A stretch of 64,000 nucleotides of DNA from Novosphingobium sp. (GTDB taxonomy: Bacteria > Pseudomonadota > Alphaproteobacteria > Sphingomonadales > Sphingomonadaceae): assembly GCA_017745295.1 (NCBI GenBank), contig JAGHZR010000010.1, positions 1 through 64,000 on the forward strand, written 5' to 3'. Below are positions 35,336-44,161 of this stretch, one piece after another. A program made the translations under genes and the position numbers. The first letter of the stretch is position 1. Each line of letters starts with the position of its first letter. Below the pieces are notes generated by a model, which did not search any database, was not told the origin of the DNA, and saw nothing but the letters and a program-made list of their open reading frames with translations.

Positions 35336-37039
35336 TTAGAAAAGCTGGCCGCGGATCATCGCGAGATGATCGGCGATGGGACCAAGCGCGAGGCTGGGCA
35401 GGAAGGTCAGGCCGCCGACGATCAGCACGATGCCGATCAGCAGGCCGGTCCAGAGCGGCCCCGTGGTGGGGAAGCTGCCTGCGGTCTCGGGCGTGTACTT
35501 CTTGGCGGCGAGGCTGCCTGCCACGGCCAGCATCGGGATGATGATGAAGAAACGGCCGATCCACATGGCCACGCCCAGCATGCCGTTGTAGAACGGCGTA
35601 TTGGCGGACAGTCCCGCAAAGGCCGAGCCGTTGTTGGCGACGGCGCTGGTGAAGGCGTAGAGGATTTCCGAGAAGCCGTGCGGCCCCTTGTTGAGCGGTC
35701 CGGCAAGACCCGCAGGCAGCACCGAGGCCACCGCGCTCATGCCCAGGATCGTCAGCGGCAGCACCGCGATCGCCAGCACGGCCAGCTTGACCTCGCGGCT
35801 CTCGATCTTCTTGCCGACATATTCCGGCGTGCGTCCGACCATCAGCCCCGCCACGAAGACGGCGAGGATGGCGAAGAGCAGGAACCCGTAGATACCCGCG
35901 CCGACGCCGCCGATCACGACTTCGCCAAGCTGCATGTTGAACAGCGGGATCATGCCGCCAAGCGCGGTGAAGCTGTCATGCATGGCATTGACCGCACCGC
36001 AGCTCGCCGCCGTGGTGACGACCGAGAACAGCGACGATGCGGCAATGCCGAAGCGGACTTCCTTGCCCTCCATGTTGCCCCCGGCAATGCCGAGGTGATG
36101 GAGCACGGGATTGCCCGCAGCCTCCTGCCAGTAAGTCACGGCGGTTCCCGCAAGGAACAGCGCCATCATCGCCGCCAGGATCGCCCAGCCTTGGCGCGTG
36201 TTGCCCACGGCCTTGCCGAACGTATAGGTCAGCCCGACGCCGATCGCGAAGATCGACAGCATCTGCACGAGGTCGGTCAGCGCCGTCGGGTTCTCGAAGG
36301 GATGGGCCGAGTTGGCGTTGAAGAACCCGCCGCCGTTGGTGCCCAGCATCTTGATCGCCTCCTGCGAGGCGACGGGGCCGAGCGCGAGCGTCTGCTTCAC
36401 GCCTTCCAGCGTCGAGACATCCACCGAAGCGGCCAGGGTCTGCGGCACGCCGCTGGCGATGTAGAACAGGGTCAGCACGATGGAGAGCGGCAGCAGCAGG
36501 TAGAGCGTCACCCGCGTCATGTCGGCCCAGAAGTTGCCGATTCCGGTCGCGCTCCGGCGGGCGAAGCCGCGAAACAGCGCGAAGGCCAGCGCGATGCCGG
36601 TCGCGGCCGAAAGGAAGTTGTGAATCGTCAGCGCCAGCATCTGCGACAGGTTCGACATCGTCGATTCGCCGCCGTAGCTCTGCCAGTTGGTATTGGCGCC
36701 GAAGCTGATCGCCGTGTTGAAGGCGAGGTTCTCGCTCACCGCGCCGTAGCCCAGCGGGTTCAGCGGCAGCAGCGCCTGCGCACGCAGCAGGACGTAAGTG
36801 AGCAGGATCAGCGCGGCGTTGAAGATCAGCATGTGCACGGCGTAACGGCGCCAGGACTGGTCCTCTTCGGGATCGATCCCGGAAAGCCGGTAGAACCCGC
36901 GCTCGACAGGCCCGAACACTGCATGAAGCGGGGTGCGGCGCCCTTCGTAGAGCGCGTGGAGCCACAGCCCCATCGGCTTGGTAAGCGCCAGCAGGATGCC
37001 GACGAAGGCCGCTATCAGCAGCCATCCCTGTACGGTCAT
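35336..37039 (-). CDS. kdpA: KdpA, K+-binding and translocating subunit
   Basis: A 567-aa channel-like subunit that binds K+. About ten membrane segments; selectivity-filter-like sequences include [15 protein letters not shown] near residue 110, [20 protein letters not shown] near 231, [14 protein letters not shown] near 343 and [14 protein letters not shown] near 466. The ATG at 37039 has AGGAG 10 nt upstream; the upstream extension of the frame is antisense to kdpF. 10 nt after kdpF. Confidence 0.97.
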   Translation of the reverse strand: MTVQGWLLIAAFVGILLALTKPMGLWLHALYEGRRTPLHAVFGPVERGFYRLSGIDPEEDQSWRRYAVHMLIFNAALILLTYVLLRAQALLPLNPLGYGAVSENLAFNTAISFGANTNWQSYGGESTMSNLSQMLALTIHNFLSAATGIALAFALFRGFARRSATGIGNFWADMTRVTLYLLLPLSIVLTLFYIASGVPQTLAASVDVSTLEGVKQTLALGPVASQEAIKMLGTNGGGFFNANSAHPFENPTALTDLVQMLSIFAIGVGLTYTFGKAVGNTRQGWAILAAMMALFLAGTAVTYWQEAAGNPVLHHLGIAGGNMEGKEVRFGIAASSLFSVVTTAASCGAVNAMHDSFTALGGMIPLFNMQLGEVVIGGVGAGIYGFLLFAILAVFVAGLMVGRTPEYVGKKIESREVKLAVLAIAVLPLTILGMSAVASVLPAGLAGPLNKGPHGFSEILYAFTSAVANNGSAFAGLSANTPFYNGMLGVAMWIGRFFIIIPMLAVAGSLAAKKYTPETAGSFPTTGPLWTGLLIGIVLIVGGLTFLPSLALGPIADHLAMIRGQLF

Positions 37040-37049
37040 AAGGGCGCTC

Positions 37050-37139
37050 CTAGAAGCGTTCGGGCCGCGCGAGCACGGCAACGAGGTAGACGAGAAGGCC
37101 GAGCGCGGTGAAGCCCGCCAGCCAGAGGTCGATGGTCAT
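37050..37139 (-). CDS. kdpF: KdpF, small stabilising subunit
   Basis: A 29-codon frame, [20 protein letters not shown] and then AVLARPERF, matching the single-helix KdpF subunit that stabilises the KdpABC complex (the E. coli protein is of the same length and ends with a similar L..PERF tail). GAGGGG lies about 12 nt before the ATG. It sits exactly where kdpF belongs, 10 nt before kdpA. It is too short for usual gene-calling thresholds. Confidence 0.9.
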   Translation of the reverse strand: MTIDLWLAGFTALGLLVYLVAVLARPERF

Positions 37140-37152
37140 TTGCGGCTGCCCC

Positions 37153-37236
37153 TCATGCCTTGTTGCACAGCGCGGCGTAGCCAAGGCTGGCCGCCAGTAA
37201 CGCGAGGGTCAGGCCGATCCAGAGGATGTCCTGCAT
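37153..37236 (-). CDS. 27-aa single-helix membrane protein at the head of the kdp operon
   Basis: A short frame, MQDILWIGLTLALLAASLGY and then AALCNKA, with a strong ribosome-binding site (AGGAG, 8 nt upstream). It is almost wholly one hydrophobic helix with a cysteine near its end, and stops 13 nt before kdpF. It is not KdpF, which is intact next to it. Similar short hydrophobic frames precede kdpF in other alphaproteobacterial operons as I remember them, so it may be a second small subunit or a leader peptide. Role inferred from place only. Confidence 0.7.
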   Translation of the reverse strand: MQDILWIGLTLALLAASLGYAALCNKA

Positions 37237-37432
37237 GGGTATTGCTCCTGCAAGCTCACGTCGCGGGAGGCGCGGCATGAGTCGAATGCAGCAGACCCAT
37301 TAGGATAATCCGCCGTTGAAATTCGAGACGAGCTGTTCGGCGATGGCGTAGTATTTGCATATGAATCAGCATTTGATTCAGCATTGGATTTCGTGTTTCG
37401 ACTTCGCCGCGCAGGCGCTATCGGAGGCAGCG
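37237..37432. other. divergent gap between the kdp operon and exonuclease gene
   Basis: 196 nt holding the promoters of both units. Visible: an imperfect direct repeat of GAATCAGCATTTG (37363-37375) and GATTCAGCATTGG (37375-37387), joined end to end, with the palindrome CATATG (37358-37363) beside it. I could not identify a KdpE site. A longer frame for the exonuclease starting at TTG 37355 or ATG 37361 runs through the repeats but has no ribosome-binding site. Confidence 0.4.
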
Positions 37433-38329
37433 ATGTTCATGCCCCCCCATGAAGCCCCGCCCAACGCCCTGTCCCGCGCCGCCGCCCTGCTCGAAGAGGA
37501 TGCGGACTACCGGGTGCTGCGCCGCCTCCGCACCGTCTCGCGGTTCCATGCGCCGCGCCCCGGCGTTCCCTGCTGGGTCGGCGTGGCGGTCGATGTCGAG
37601 ACGACCGGGCTGGACAACACCTCCGACCGGATCATCGAACTCGCCGTCCAGCGCTTCCGCTTCGACGAAGCCGGGCGGATTGTGCAGGTCGGCCAGCCCC
37701 GCGTCTGGCGCGAGGACCCCGAGTGCCCGCTCGATCCGCGCATCACCCAGCTGACCGGCCTGACCGACGAGATCCTGCAAGGCCAGGCGATCGACGAGGC
37801 GATGGCCGTCGAGATCCTCGGCTCGGCGGACCTGATCGTCGCGCACAATGCCGCGTTCGACCGGCCGTTCATCGACCGGCGCCTGCCGGCCGTTGCCGGC
37901 AAGGCCTGGGCCTGCTCGATGGCCGAGCCGGACTGGCTCGAACTCGGCTTCGACGGACGGGCGCTGGGCTATCTCGTCTCGCAATGCGGATGGTTCTTCG
38001 AGGGCCACCGCGCGGAGAACGACATCCTCGCCCTCCTCTACCTGCTGGCCCACGATCTGGCCGACGGCCGCACCGTGCTCACCGACCTGCTCGCCCGCTC
38101 CGAGCGGCCCAGCTTCCGGGTGAACGCGGTGGACGCGCCGTTCGAGGCCAAGGACCGCCTCAAGGCACGCGGCTATCGCTGGAACGCGGCGATGCGGTTC
38201 TGGTCGAAGGAAATCGCCGAAGCCGAGCGCGAGGACGAAGCTATCTGGCTGGCCACCGAAGTCTATACCGGCCATGGCAGCCCGGCGTTCTTCCCGGTGA
38301 CCGCCAACGATCGCTACAAGATCGCATGA
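37433..38329 (+). CDS. 3'-5' exonuclease (DnaQ-like)
   Basis: A 298-aa DEDDh exonuclease. Exo I is VAVDVETTGLDNT (near residue 52), Exo II LIVAHNAAFDRPFIDRRLPA (near 134) and Exo III GHRAENDILALLYLLAH (near 192). The C-terminal 80 residues (LKARGYRWNAAMRFWSKEIA) are an extra alpha/beta region often found after this domain in proteobacterial proteins. The ATG at 37433 has GGAGG 5 nt upstream, which decides the start against the longer frame. Could act in repair or RNA trimming; not the replicative epsilon subunit. Confidence 0.85.
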   Translation: MFMPPHEAPPNALSRAAALLEEDADYRVLRRLRTVSRFHAPRPGVPCWVGVAVDVETTGLDNTSDRIIELAVQRFRFDEAGRIVQVGQPRVWREDPECPLDPRITQLTGLTDEILQGQAIDEAMAVEILGSADLIVAHNAAFDRPFIDRRLPAVAGKAWACSMAEPDWLELGFDGRALGYLVSQCGWFFEGHRAENDILALLYLLAHDLADGRTVLTDLLARSERPSFRVNAVDAPFEAKDRLKARGYRWNAAMRFWSKEIAEAEREDEAIWLATEVYTGHGSPAFFPVTANDRYKIA

Positions 38330-38366
38330 TCTTCGCCCATTCACCTCTCCGGCAGGAATCCTTCTG

Positions 38367-39047
38367 ATGCTGCGTTACGTCCTTCCAGCCCTCCTCGCGA
38401 CTTTCGGCGCCGCGCTTCCGGCACGGGCCGAAGACCGGCTCAGCATCGACATCTACGCGATCCCGTCCCGCCCCGTGGTCGATGCCGTGGCGAAAGCCAG
38501 CCGCGACCTGGCCGGGCGCGGCATGACCACGTTCTACGCGAAAGGGCAGGCACCCCATGTCACGCTCTACCTCACCCAGTATCCGGCGGACGCCGCGCCC
38601 CGGCTGAAAGCCGCCGTGGCTGCCGCCGCGAAGGGCTGCAAGGCCGTGCCGCTGACCATCAACGGCACCGAGCGCACGGCTTCCAACTGGCTGTTCCTGC
38701 ATGTCGAGCGCAGCCCCGAGCTGCAACGGCTGGCGGACCTCGTGACGCTCGCCGCCGAACCGCTGCGCGATCGCACCGTCACGCCGCCGGGCTGGATGAG
38801 CGCCTATCCGGCCAAGCTACCCGCCTTCGAGCGCTACGGCTCGCCCAACGTGTTCATGCAGTTCGAGCCGCATCTGACCCTGCTCGCCAACGAGAACAAC
38901 CCAGCCCTCGCCGCGTTCACGGCCGACATGGCGCGCACCCCGCCCGCGGCGCACGGCGAAGTGGAAGGGATCGGCATCGGCCTCGTCGACGGTGACGGCC
39001 AACTGGTGAAGACCCTGGCCGAGTTCCGCTGCACCGGCCGCTCCTGA
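38367..39047 (+). CDS. exported 2H phosphoesterase (2'-5' RNA ligase-like)
   Basis: A 226-aa protein with two H-x-T motifs, His64-Val-Thr66 (PHVTLYL) and His169-Leu-Thr171 (PHLTLLA), the defining pair of the 2H phosphoesterase superfamily. It begins with a signal peptide (MLRYVLPALLATFGAALPAR, cut after RAE), so it should act in the periplasm, unlike the usual cytoplasmic RNA ligase-like members. It starts with AGGAAT about 8 nt before the ATG. Possible substrates are cyclic or 2'-5' linked nucleotides. Confidence 0.75.
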   Translation: MLRYVLPALLATFGAALPARAEDRLSIDIYAIPSRPVVDAVAKASRDLAGRGMTTFYAKGQAPHVTLYLTQYPADAAPRLKAAVAAAAKGCKAVPLTINGTERTASNWLFLHVERSPELQRLADLVTLAAEPLRDRTVTPPGWMSAYPAKLPAFERYGSPNVFMQFEPHLTLLANENNPALAAFTADMARTPPAAHGEVEGIGIGLVDGDGQLVKTLAEFRCTGRS

Positions 39048-39138
39048 ATCCACGGCGCGCCGGCGCTGCCACAATACCATTGCGTTTCAGAAGGCTGGAG
39101 GCATAGTCTGCCCCATAAAGCCGGCCCTTAAAGCCGGC

Positions 39139-39480
39139 ATGAAAGGGCATGAGGACGTGGAGAGCGAAAACGATACCGCGATGTCGTTGGCCGAGATCGC
39201 CTCGGACCCGCGCTACCGCGAACTGGTCCGCCGCCGCGCCCGCTTCGGATGGATCCTGACCGGGGTGATGCTGGTCGTCTTCTTCGGCTTCATTCTGGTG
39301 ATCGCCTTTCGCAAGGACCTGCTGGCCCGGCCGATCGGCGACGCGACGACGACCTGGGGCATCCCCGTCGGCCTCGGGGTGATCCTCGTCGGGATCGTGC
39401 TCACCGGCCTCTACGTCCTGCGCGTAAACCGCGATTTCGATCCAATGGTAGAGGCGATTTGCAAGGATGCCGCGAAGTGA
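39139..39480 (+). CDS. DUF485 membrane protein, YjcH-like
   Basis: A 113-aa membrane protein of the DUF485 family, which accompanies acetate permeases. Family core [20 protein letters not shown], then two membrane helices ([35 protein letters not shown]). The start is uncertain: ATG 39139 has no clear ribosome-binding site, while GTG 39157 has AAAGGG 9 nt upstream and ATG 39181 would also leave the domain intact. Its TGA overlaps the GTG start of the symporter (GTGA), so the pair is translationally coupled. Confidence 0.85.
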   Translation: MKGHEDVESENDTAMSLAEIASDPRYRELVRRRARFGWILTGVMLVVFFGFILVIAFRKDLLARPIGDATTTWGIPVGLGVILVGIVLTGLYVLRVNRDFDPMVEAICKDAAK

Positions 39481-41186
39481 AGGGCGGTCTCGGCGCCGCT
39501 GCGCTCGCGCTGGCCTGCTGCCTTCCCGTCCCCGCTTTTGCCGATGCCCTGACCGGACAGACGCAGCAGCAGGCCACGAACTGGCCCGCGATCCTGATGT
39601 TCGGGGTCTTCGTCCTCGCCACCCTCGGGATCACGCGCTGGGCCGCCAGCAAGACCCGCACGACTGCGGACTTCTACACAGCAGGCGGCGGCATCACCGG
39701 CTTCCAGAACGGACTGGCGATCGCCGGCGACTACATGTCGGCGGCCTCGTTCCTTGGCATTTCGGCGCAAATCTTCGCCGACGGCTATGACGGCCTGATC
39801 TATTCGACGGGGTTCCTGGTCGGCTGGCCGATCATCCTGTTCCTGCTGGCCGAGCGCCTGCGCAATCTCGGCCGCTACACGTTCGCCGACGTCGCCTCGT
39901 TCCGCTTCGCCCAGACCCCGGTCCGGCTCTTCGCCGCCTCCAGCACGCTGGCCGTCGTGCTGTTCTACCTGATCGCCCAGATGGTCGGCGCGGGGCAGCT
40001 CATCAAGTTGCTGTTCGGGCTGCCCTATTCCTATGCCGTCGTGATCGTCGGCGTGCTGATGACGCTCTACGTCCTGTTCGGCGGCATGATCGCCACCACC
40101 TGGGTCCAGATCATCAAGGCCGTGCTGCTGCTGGGCTGCGCCACGCTGATGGCCTTCGCCGTGCTGGCGAGCTTCGGCTTCTCTCCCGATGCCCTCTTCG
40201 CCCGCGCGGTCGAGGTGAAAACAGCGCTGGCGAGCGAGGCTGGGGCCGATGCGGCGACGGCGGCGGCTAAGGGGCGGTCGATCATGGGGCCCGGCAACTT
40301 CATCAAGGACCCGGTCTCGGCGATCTCCTTCGGCATGGCATTGATGTTCGGGACGGCGGGCCTGCCGCATATCCTGATGCGCTTCTTCACCGTTCCCGAT
40401 GCCAGGGCCGCCCGCAAGTCGGTGCTCTGGGCCACCGGCTGGATCGGCTATTTCTACATCCTGACCTTCATCATCGGCTTCGGCGCGATCGTGATGGTCG
40501 CCACCGAACCTGCCTTCCTCGATCCGGCGACGGGCGCCCTGCGCGGCGGCGGCAACATGGCCGCGCTCCATCTCGCCGATGCGGTCGGGGGAGACCTGTT
40601 CCTGGGCTTCGTCTGCGCGGTAGCCTTCGCGACGATCCTTGCCGTCGTCGCCGGACTGACCCTGGCCGGCGCCTCCGCCGTCAGCCACGACCTCTACGCC
40701 TCGGTCCTGCGCAAGGGACAGGCGAGTTCCGAGGACGAACTGCGGGTATCGCGGCGGACGGTGCTGGTGCTCGCGGTCGTCGCGATCCTGCTCGGCGTCC
40801 TGTTCGAGAACCAGAACGTCGCCTTCATGGTCAGCCTGGCCTTCGCGCTGGCCGCATCGGGCAATTTCCCGGTGCTGCTGCTTTCGGTGCTGTGGAAGGG
40901 CTGCACGACGCGCGGGATCGTCTGGGGCGGCTCCATCGGGCTGACCGTGGCGCTGGTTCTGACGGTGCTGTCCCCGGCGGTCTGGGTTTCGGTGCTGGGG
41001 CACGACACGGCGATCTTCCCGTTCACCTCGCCGACGCTGTTCTCGATGCCGCTCGCCTTCTTCACGATCTGGCTCGTGTCCCGCCTCGACCGCAGCGGCC
41101 GCGCAGCGGTCGATCGCGGGGGCTATCTCGAACAGCGCGTCCGCTCCGAAACGGGAATTGGCGCCGCCACCGCCAGCACCCACTGA
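39477..41186 (+). CDS. actP: cation/acetate symporter ActP-like
   Basis: A 569-aa sodium:solute symporter family permease for acetate and related short-chain acids. Starts at GTG with a signal-like segment ([17 protein letters not shown]), then thirteen membrane helices. Family features: [20 protein letters not shown] near residue 61, [12 protein letters not shown], and [19 protein letters not shown] near 297. It follows the DUF485 gene in the yjcH-actP order known in E. coli (there downstream of acs). No acs lies here. Confidence 0.9.
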   Translation: MKGGLGAAALALACCLPVPAFADALTGQTQQQATNWPAILMFGVFVLATLGITRWAASKTRTTADFYTAGGGITGFQNGLAIAGDYMSAASFLGISAQIFADGYDGLIYSTGFLVGWPIILFLLAERLRNLGRYTFADVASFRFAQTPVRLFAASSTLAVVLFYLIAQMVGAGQLIKLLFGLPYSYAVVIVGVLMTLYVLFGGMIATTWVQIIKAVLLLGCATLMAFAVLASFGFSPDALFARAVEVKTALASEAGADAATAAAKGRSIMGPGNFIKDPVSAISFGMALMFGTAGLPHILMRFFTVPDARAARKSVLWATGWIGYFYILTFIIGFGAIVMVATEPAFLDPATGALRGGGNMAALHLADAVGGDLFLGFVCAVAFATILAVVAGLTLAGASAVSHDLYASVLRKGQASSEDELRVSRRTVLVLAVVAILLGVLFENQNVAFMVSLAFALAASGNFPVLLLSVLWKGCTTRGIVWGGSIGLTVALVLTVLSPAVWVSVLGHDTAIFPFTSPTLFSMPLAFFTIWLVSRLDRSGRAAVDRGGYLEQRVRSETGIGAATASTH

Positions 41187-41276
41187 CCGCGCCTCCCCTT
41201 GCGCCGAGAGGCTTGCCCGCAGAGGAGAAAATCATGCTACGGTGGGCCTGATCGGCAACGAACGGCACCTGCATTC

Positions 41277-42521
41277 ATGATGAAGCGTTTCACATCGGCA
41301 TCCACGGCAGGCTTCGGCGCTGCGCTCGCGCTTATGGCGCTGCCCGGGCCGGTCCTGGCGCAGGAAAGCCTCGAACGGCTGATCGGCCATGTCGCCCCCG
41401 GCGAGGACGGCGGCGTGCAAGTGGACGTGCGCCTGCTCAATACCGGCACGGCTGCCGTCACCGCCGAACTGCCCGAAACCGTCGAGGCCCGCCTTTCCCG
41501 TCCCGGCGCCTTCGGCCGGGGCCGCACCGTCACCCTGCATCGCGACACCGCAACGCCCGCTGCGCTCCCCGTCGCACCCGGCAGCTTCGCGAGCGCCCGC
41601 TACCGGCTGGCGGCCCCGGACGTCGCCGACGGCGCGCTGCTCTCGGTGCCCGGCTGGGGCGGCCAGTCGGTAACGCTGGCCATGGCTCCGGCTTCCACGC
41701 CCACGGCTTCCCCGAAAGCGGCGGAAGCCAGGATCGCCGCCGCCGATGCTGCCCCTGCGCAAGTTCCCGCCACCCCGCCGCCGAGCGACCGCACGGTGGG
41801 CAATGCCTTCATCGAGAACATGAGCGCCTACGAGCCGATCTACGCCGTCTACGGCCCCGGCACCAACGACGAGGCACGTATCCAGCTCAGCTTCAAGTAC
41901 CAGCTGTTCGGCAGCCGCGCGCGGGCGGACCGGCCCGCGCTGGGCGACGGCCTCTACTTCGCCTATACCCAGCGCATGTTCTGGGACCTCGGCGCCAATT
42001 CCTCGCCGTTCCGCAACATCGATTTCCAGCCCGAGGTCTTCTACATCACCCCGCCCAAGGCCCTGTCGGACAAGGCCACGGTCAGCGCGCAAGTGGGCCT
42101 CCGCCACGAATCGAACGGGCGCGACGGCCTCTCCTCCCGCAGTCTCAACACCGTCTACCTCGCCCCGGCGGCAGCCTTCTCGCTGGGCGGCGATCTCCGT
42201 CTGACCGTCGCACCGCGCGCGTGGTTCTATGCCGGCGACCTTTCGGACAACCCGGATATCCGCCGCTATCGCGGCAATACCGGGCTGTTCGTGGAGATCG
42301 GCGAAGCGGACGGGCTGCGCCTGTCCTCCTCCAGCCGCTTCAACTTCGGCAGCGGCAAGGGCGCGATCTCGGCGGACCTGTCCTATCCGCTGCGCCGCCT
42401 GCTGGGCGGCGGGCCGGACTTCTACCTCTTCGCGCAGAGCTTCGCCGGCTATGGCGAGAACCTGCTGGACTACAACCGCCGCATCACCCGCCTGCGTCTC
42501 GGCGTGGCTCTCGTGCGCTGA
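41277..42521 (+). CDS. pldA: outer membrane phospholipase A
   Basis: A 414-aa secreted protein. The signal peptide ends in VLAQ (residue 29). The N-terminal 150 residues form a region not found in E. coli PldA, with a proline/alanine-rich linker (140-175). The C-terminal barrel has the conserved EPIYAVYG (residues 186-193) and the catalytic His277-Ser279-Asn280 in RHESNGRDG, where Ser is the nucleophile; it hydrolyses outer-leaflet phospholipids. The start is ATG 41277 or the next codon 41280; both lack a strong ribosome-binding site. A strong site (AGAGGAG) 40 nt upstream instead serves a 5-codon frame, MLRWA. Confidence 0.85.
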   Translation: MMKRFTSASTAGFGAALALMALPGPVLAQESLERLIGHVAPGEDGGVQVDVRLLNTGTAAVTAELPETVEARLSRPGAFGRGRTVTLHRDTATPAALPVAPGSFASARYRLAAPDVADGALLSVPGWGGQSVTLAMAPASTPTASPKAAEARIAAADAAPAQVPATPPPSDRTVGNAFIENMSAYEPIYAVYGPGTNDEARIQLSFKYQLFGSRARADRPALGDGLYFAYTQRMFWDLGANSSPFRNIDFQPEVFYITPPKALSDKATVSAQVGLRHESNGRDGLSSRSLNTVYLAPAAAFSLGGDLRLTVAPRAWFYAGDLSDNPDIRRYRGNTGLFVEIGEADGLRLSSSSRFNFGSGKGAISADLSYPLRRLLGGGPDFYLFAQSFAGYGENLLDYNRRITRLRLGVALVR

Positions 42522-42531
42522 CGGCGCCCTT

Positions 42532-43671
42532 CTATCCGGCCGGGAGCGGCGTCCATTTCCGGTCCGACGCGGCATCGTCCAGGACGGTTTCGACGAAGGC
42601 CATCGTCCGCAGCCCGTCCTCGACCGAGGGGAACGCGGCCGCCGCATCCTCACCCGCGATGCACTGCGCGAAGGCGCGGTAGAGGTTGGCGAAAGCCTCG
42701 ATATAGCCTTCCGGATGCCCTGCGGGCGTGCGCAGGCGGCGCAAGCTGGACTCGGCAAGACCCGGCCCGCCCGCGCGGACGATCTCGGTGGGCCGATCCA
42801 GCCAGCGCAGCACTAGGCTGTTCGGCTCCATCTGCGACCATTCCAGACCCCCGCGCTCGCCGTGGATGCGCAGCTTCAACCCGTTCTCGTCCCCGGCGGC
42901 GACCTGGGTGGCCTTGAGCACCCCGCGCGCGCCGTGATCGAGGCGGAGCAGCACGCTGACATCGTCGTCGAGCCTGCGGCCGGGTACATGGGTCGTCAGG
43001 TCGGCACAAAGTTCCTGTACCCGCAGCCCCGAGACATGTTCGGCAAGGTGGAAGGCATGGGTGCCGATATCGCCGAGACAGCCGCCCAGCCCGGCACGGG
43101 CGGGATCGGTGCGCCATTCCGCCTGCTTGTTGCCGTCACGGTCGATCGGCTGGCTGAGCCAGCCCTGCGAATATTCGACCTGGACCAGCCGGATCTTGCC
43201 GAAATCACCGCGCGCCACTCGGGCGCGAGCCTCTTCCACCAGCGGATAGCCGCTATAGGTGAAGGCCAGCGCGAAGTGACGGCCGGAACGCTCGGCGGCC
43301 TGCGCGATCGCTTCGGCCTCTGCCATGTTCAGCGCCATCGGCTTTTCGCAGAAGACGTGGAAACCGGCGTCCAGCGCGGCAATCGCCATGGGCGCGTGGA
43401 GGTGGTTGGGGGTGACGATCGACACCGCATCCACCCGCTCTCCTTCCGGCAGGGCCGCTTCCGCCGCGAGCAGGGCTTCCAGCGAGGCGTAGACGCGGTC
43501 CGGCGCGATACCCAGCCCTTCGCCCGAACGGCGATTGCGTTCGGGATCGCTGCTGAAGGCCCCGGCCACCAGTCGCCAGTCCCCATCCAGAGCAGCCGCC
43601 GCGCGGTGGATCGCCCCGATGAAGGCACCCTCGCCGCCTCCGGCCATGGCGAGACGCAAAGTCCGTGGCAT
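42532..43671 (-). CDS. Gfo/Idh/MocA family oxidoreductase
   Basis: A 379-aa NAD(P)-dependent dehydrogenase acting on a sugar or cyclitol. N-terminal Rossmann fold with [17 protein letters not shown] (residues 7-23), [15 protein letters not shown] and [17 protein letters not shown] near 112-127 (the EKP motif with the catalytic lysine). C-terminal domain with [17 protein letters not shown] near 197 containing the D..TH proton relay. The ATG at 43671 has GGAGAGG about 5 nt upstream. Divergent from the cytochrome c gene across a palindrome. By context it may reduce or oxidise a 3-keto sugar in the cytoplasm. Confidence 0.87.
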   Translation of the reverse strand: MPRTLRLAMAGGGEGAFIGAIHRAAAALDGDWRLVAGAFSSDPERNRRSGEGLGIAPDRVYASLEALLAAEAALPEGERVDAVSIVTPNHLHAPMAIAALDAGFHVFCEKPMALNMAEAEAIAQAAERSGRHFALAFTYSGYPLVEEARARVARGDFGKIRLVQVEYSQGWLSQPIDRDGNKQAEWRTDPARAGLGGCLGDIGTHAFHLAEHVSGLRVQELCADLTTHVPGRRLDDDVSVLLRLDHGARGVLKATQVAAGDENGLKLRIHGERGGLEWSQMEPNSLVLRWLDRPTEIVRAGGPGLAESSLRRLRTPAGHPEGYIEAFANLYRAFAQCIAGEDAAAAFPSVEDGLRTMAFVETVLDDAASDRKWTPLPAG

Positions 43672-43733
43672 CACCCTCTCCTTTTTCTTCGTATGCGATA
43701 AGACCCTCAAATTCAGGCCTTGATCCGATATGA

Positions 43734-43745
43734 TTTACCGGTAAA
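43734..43745. promoter_or_regulatory. palindromic operator candidate, LacI type
   Basis: A perfect 12-bp palindrome, TTTACCGGTAAA, with a central CG, in the 121-nt gap between the Gfo/Idh/MocA gene and the cytochrome c gene. LacI-family operators are palindromes with a central CpG, and a LacI regulator gene (51563) lies at the far end of this cluster, so it could control both directions. No second copy was found by eye at 45220-45296 or 51486-51562. Confidence 0.45.
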
Positions 43746-43792
43746 CGTTAGGCAACGAGAAAAAACGCAATACGAAATATGGAGAGTCGAGG

Positions 43793-44161
43793 ATGCGCAT
43801 GACAGCAAGCCTCTGCCTGATATCGATCGCTGCTGCGGCGGCGACGTTTGCCGTGCCGGTCATGGCCCAGACTGCACCTTCCGCCTTCAACGCCTGCCGC
43901 GCATGCCACAGCGTGGAGAAGGGCGGAAAGAACGGTATCGGCCCCAACCTGAACGGCGTCGCCGGCAGGCAAGCCGCTTCGGCCCCCGGTTTCAACTATT
44001 CCCCGGCGCTCAAGGGCGCCAAGCTGCGCTGGGACGACCAGAGCCTCGACACGTTCCTGGCCGCGCCCGCGAAGAAGGTACCCGGAACCCGCATGCCGAT
44101 CGGGACGCCCGACCCGGCCAAGCGCGCGGCGATCATCGCCTATCTCAAGAGCCTGAAATGA
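43793..44161 (+). CDS. class I cytochrome c
   Basis: A 122-aa periplasmic cytochrome c. The signal peptide is MRMTASLCLISIAAAAATFA, cut near VMAQ. The haem site is Cys35-x2-Cys38-His39 (CRACH), and Met101 (GTRMPIG) is the probable sixth ligand, as in small class I cytochromes like cytochrome c2/c550. GGAG 8 nt before the ATG. The TGA overlaps the next start by 4 nt. By position it is the likely electron acceptor of the GMC dehydrogenase encoded later in the cluster. Confidence 0.9.
   Translation: MRMTASLCLISIAAAAATFAVPVMAQTAPSAFNACRACHSVEKGGKNGIGPNLNGVAGRQAASAPGFNYSPALKGAKLRWDDQSLDTFLAAPAKKVPGTRMPIGTPDPAKRAAIIAYLKSLK

Noticed and set aside
37355..37432. A longer exonuclease start at TTG 37355 or ATG 37361.
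   Set aside because: The extra 24-26 residues come from a direct-repeat region with no ribosome-binding site, whereas ATG 37433 has GGAGG 5 nt upstream.
39107..39139. GCCGGC...GCCGGC repeat just before the DUF485 gene, considered as a terminator.
   Set aside because: The 6-bp units are self-complementary direct repeats with a short AT loop and no T-run; it is too weak to call.
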